Below, one piece after another: positions 62,860-64,000 of a stretch of 64,000 nucleotides of DNA. The stretch is from CAVVJA01 sp963801715 (lineage in GTDB: Bacteria > Actinomycetota > Actinomycetes > Mycobacteriales > Jatrophihabitantaceae). Position 1 is the stretch's first letter, and every line of letters begins with the position of its first letter. The DNA is taken from assembly GCA_963801715.1 (NCBI GenBank), contig CAWDGB010000010.1:186001-250000 (forward strand). The letters run 5' to 3'. Made by a program: the position numbers and the translations under genes. The notes below the pieces were generated by a model. It saw only the letters and a program-made list of their open reading frames with translations. It was not told the DNA's origin and searched no databases.

Positions 62860-64000
62860 TCAGCCAGCGTCCGCAACGAGCTTCGCGATGCGGCCGATGC
62901 CCTCAGCCAGGTCGTCGTCGCCCAACGCATAGGACAGCCGGACGTATCCGGGGGTACCGAAGGCCTCGCCTGGGACGACAGCCACTTCGGCCTCGTCGAG
63001 GATCAGAGCCGCGAGCGCTGTGGACGAGTTCGCCACCCGTCCGCGCAGCGGTCGGCCGAGCAGTCCCTTGACCGACGGGTAGGCGTAGAACGCCCCCTGC
63101 GGCTCGGGACAGACGATTCCTGGGATGTCCGAGAGCAGCGCCACCATCGTCCGTCGGCGCCGATCGAACGCCTCGCGCATCTCCCGGACCGCCGACAGGT
63201 CGCCGCGAACCGCGGCGAGCGCCGCCGCCTGGGACACGTTGGCCACGTTGGAGGTGGTGTGCGACTGCAGATTGGTCGCTGCCTTCACGACGTCGGCGGG
63301 GCCGATCAGCCAACCAACACGCCAGCCGGTCATCGCGTACGTCTTGGCGACTCCGTTGACGACCACGATCCGGTCGCCAAGCTCCGGAACCGCGGTAGCC
63401 ATCGAGACGTGCCGCGCGTCCCCGTACACGAGGTGCTCGTAGATCTCGTCCGTGATGACCCAGAGATCCCGCTCCGCCGCCCAGCGCCCGATCGCAGCGA
63501 CCTGATCGGGCGGATAGACGGCACCGGTGGGATTGGACGGCGACACGAACAGCAGCACCTTCGTCCGCGCGGTTCGTGCGGCCTCGAGCTGCTCCACCGT
63601 CGCGAGATATCCGGCCGTCTCATCGGTGGCTACGGTCACCTGCACTCCGCCGGCGAGCTGGATCGCCTCGGGGTAAGTCGTCCAGTACGGGGCAACGACC
63701 AGCACCTCGTCACCCGGATCGAGGAGTGTTGCGAACGCGTTGTAGATGGCTTGCTTGCCGCCGTTGGTGATGAGGACCTGACCGGCCTGCACCGCGTAGC
63801 CAGAGTCCCGCAGCGTCTTGGCCGCTACGGCGTCGCGGAGCGCCGGCAATCCGGCGACCGGCGTGTAGTGGTGGAAGGCCGGGATGCGGGCGGCCTCGAC
63901 GGCGGCCGCCACGATGTAGTCCGGCGTTGCGAAGTCGGGCTCGCCGGCACCGAAACCGATCACCGGGTGCCCGGCGGTCTTGAGCGCCTTCGCCTTGGCG
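62860..64000 (-). CDS. aspC: Aspartate aminotransferase (class I/II, Ib type), N-terminus beyond the window
   Basis: The 3' 380 codons are present; the frame is open through the right edge ([28 protein letters not shown]). The PLP-dependent fold is clear: [63 protein letters not shown] and the PLP Lys in [18 protein letters not shown]. It transfers amino groups between aspartate and 2-oxoglutarate, some members also prephenate. The neighbourhood (rpmG-hadAB and tRNA genes) matches the usual actinobacterial site of this gene. Confidence 0.93.
   Translation of the reverse strand, partial: AKAKALKTAGHPVIGFGAGEPDFATPDYIVAAAVEAARIPAFHHYTPVAGLPALRDAVAAKTLRDSGYAVQAGQVLITNGGKQAIYNAFATLLDPGDEVLVVAPYWTTYPEAIQLAGGVQVTVATDETAGYLATVEQLEAARTARTKVLLFVSPSNPTGAVYPPDQVAAIGRWAAERDLWVITDEIYEHLVYGDARHVSMATAVPELGDRIVVVNGVAKTYAMTGWRVGWLIGPADVVKAATNLQSHTTSNVANVSQAAALAAVRGDLSAVREMREAFDRRRRTMVALLSDIPGIVCPEPQGAFYAYPSVKGLLGRPLRGRVANSSTALAALILDEAEVAVVPGEAFGTPGYVRLSYALGDDDLAEGIGRIAKLVADAG

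Overview
The window is GC-rich and comes from a high-GC Gram-positive bacterium (Actinomycetota). The signs are codon choice, frequent GTG starts, many 4-bp ATGA overlaps, an F420-type pyridoxamine-oxidase-like protein, a mycobacterial-type succinate dehydrogenase operon, and the actinobacterial block tRNA-Thr, tRNA-Met, rpmG, hadA, hadB next to an aspartate aminotransferase. I see no prophage, insertion sequence, CRISPR array or rRNA. I would not name a genus from the sequence alone.

Layout. 1-7.4 kb: a PucR-type regulator cut by the window edge, small conserved proteins, an HdeD-like membrane protein, a HAD-IIA phosphatase, a channel-like membrane protein and a GH15 glucanohydrolase. 7.6-10.3 kb: a YCII-domain protein and glycogen debranching enzyme GlgX. 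10.6-18 kb: an alpha/beta-hydrolase/glycosyltransferase fusion translationally coupled to a TetR repressor, a divergent OsmC protein and two flavoproteins, then a divergent MarR/azoreductase pair; both divergent promoters carry clear operator palindromes. 18-34.4 kb: the centre of the window, a nearly complete purine-to-glycerate catabolic cluster on the minus strand (IclR regulator, guanine deaminase, xanthine dehydrogenase xdhABC, ureidoglycine aminohydrolase, allantoinase, glycerate kinase, glyoxylate carboligase, tartronate semialdehyde reductase, hydroxypyruvate isomerase, urate oxidase and a CitE-like aldolase). 34.6-49.4 kb: mixed single genes, among them a clan-CD (gingipain/caspase-like) peptidase with a tiny co-translated partner and an amidohydrolase/DUF59 pair. 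49.4-55.1 kb: a six-helix membrane protein, a very large patatin-like protein and a lipoprotein. 55.4-59.3 kb: succinate dehydrogenase. 59.5-64 kb: tRNA genes, rpmG, hadAB, a DUF2505 protein, an M1 metallopeptidase lipoprotein and aspC.

How the purine genes work together. Guanine is deaminated to xanthine, xanthine dehydrogenase makes urate, uricase opens it, allantoinase and ureidoglycine aminohydrolase continue the ureide route, and the glyoxylate released is condensed by Gcl, reduced by GlxR (with Hyi interconverting hydroxypyruvate) and phosphorylated by glycerate kinase. Four promoters in this cluster carry the same paired 15-bp palindromes (TTCCG-N5-CGGAA type, always 6 bp apart, 21 bp centre to centre), which delineates an IclR regulon by sequence alone. 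Hydroxyisourate hydrolase, OHCU decarboxylase, allantoate hydrolase and a purine permease are not in the window, and xdhC carries an apparent single-base frameshift.

Other notable points: two copies of a ~45-50 bp palindromic element 22 kb apart; TetR operators overlapping both divergent core promoters; an AraC-glyoxalase fusion; and Cys/His ligands in SdhC that fit a membrane Rieske-type cluster.
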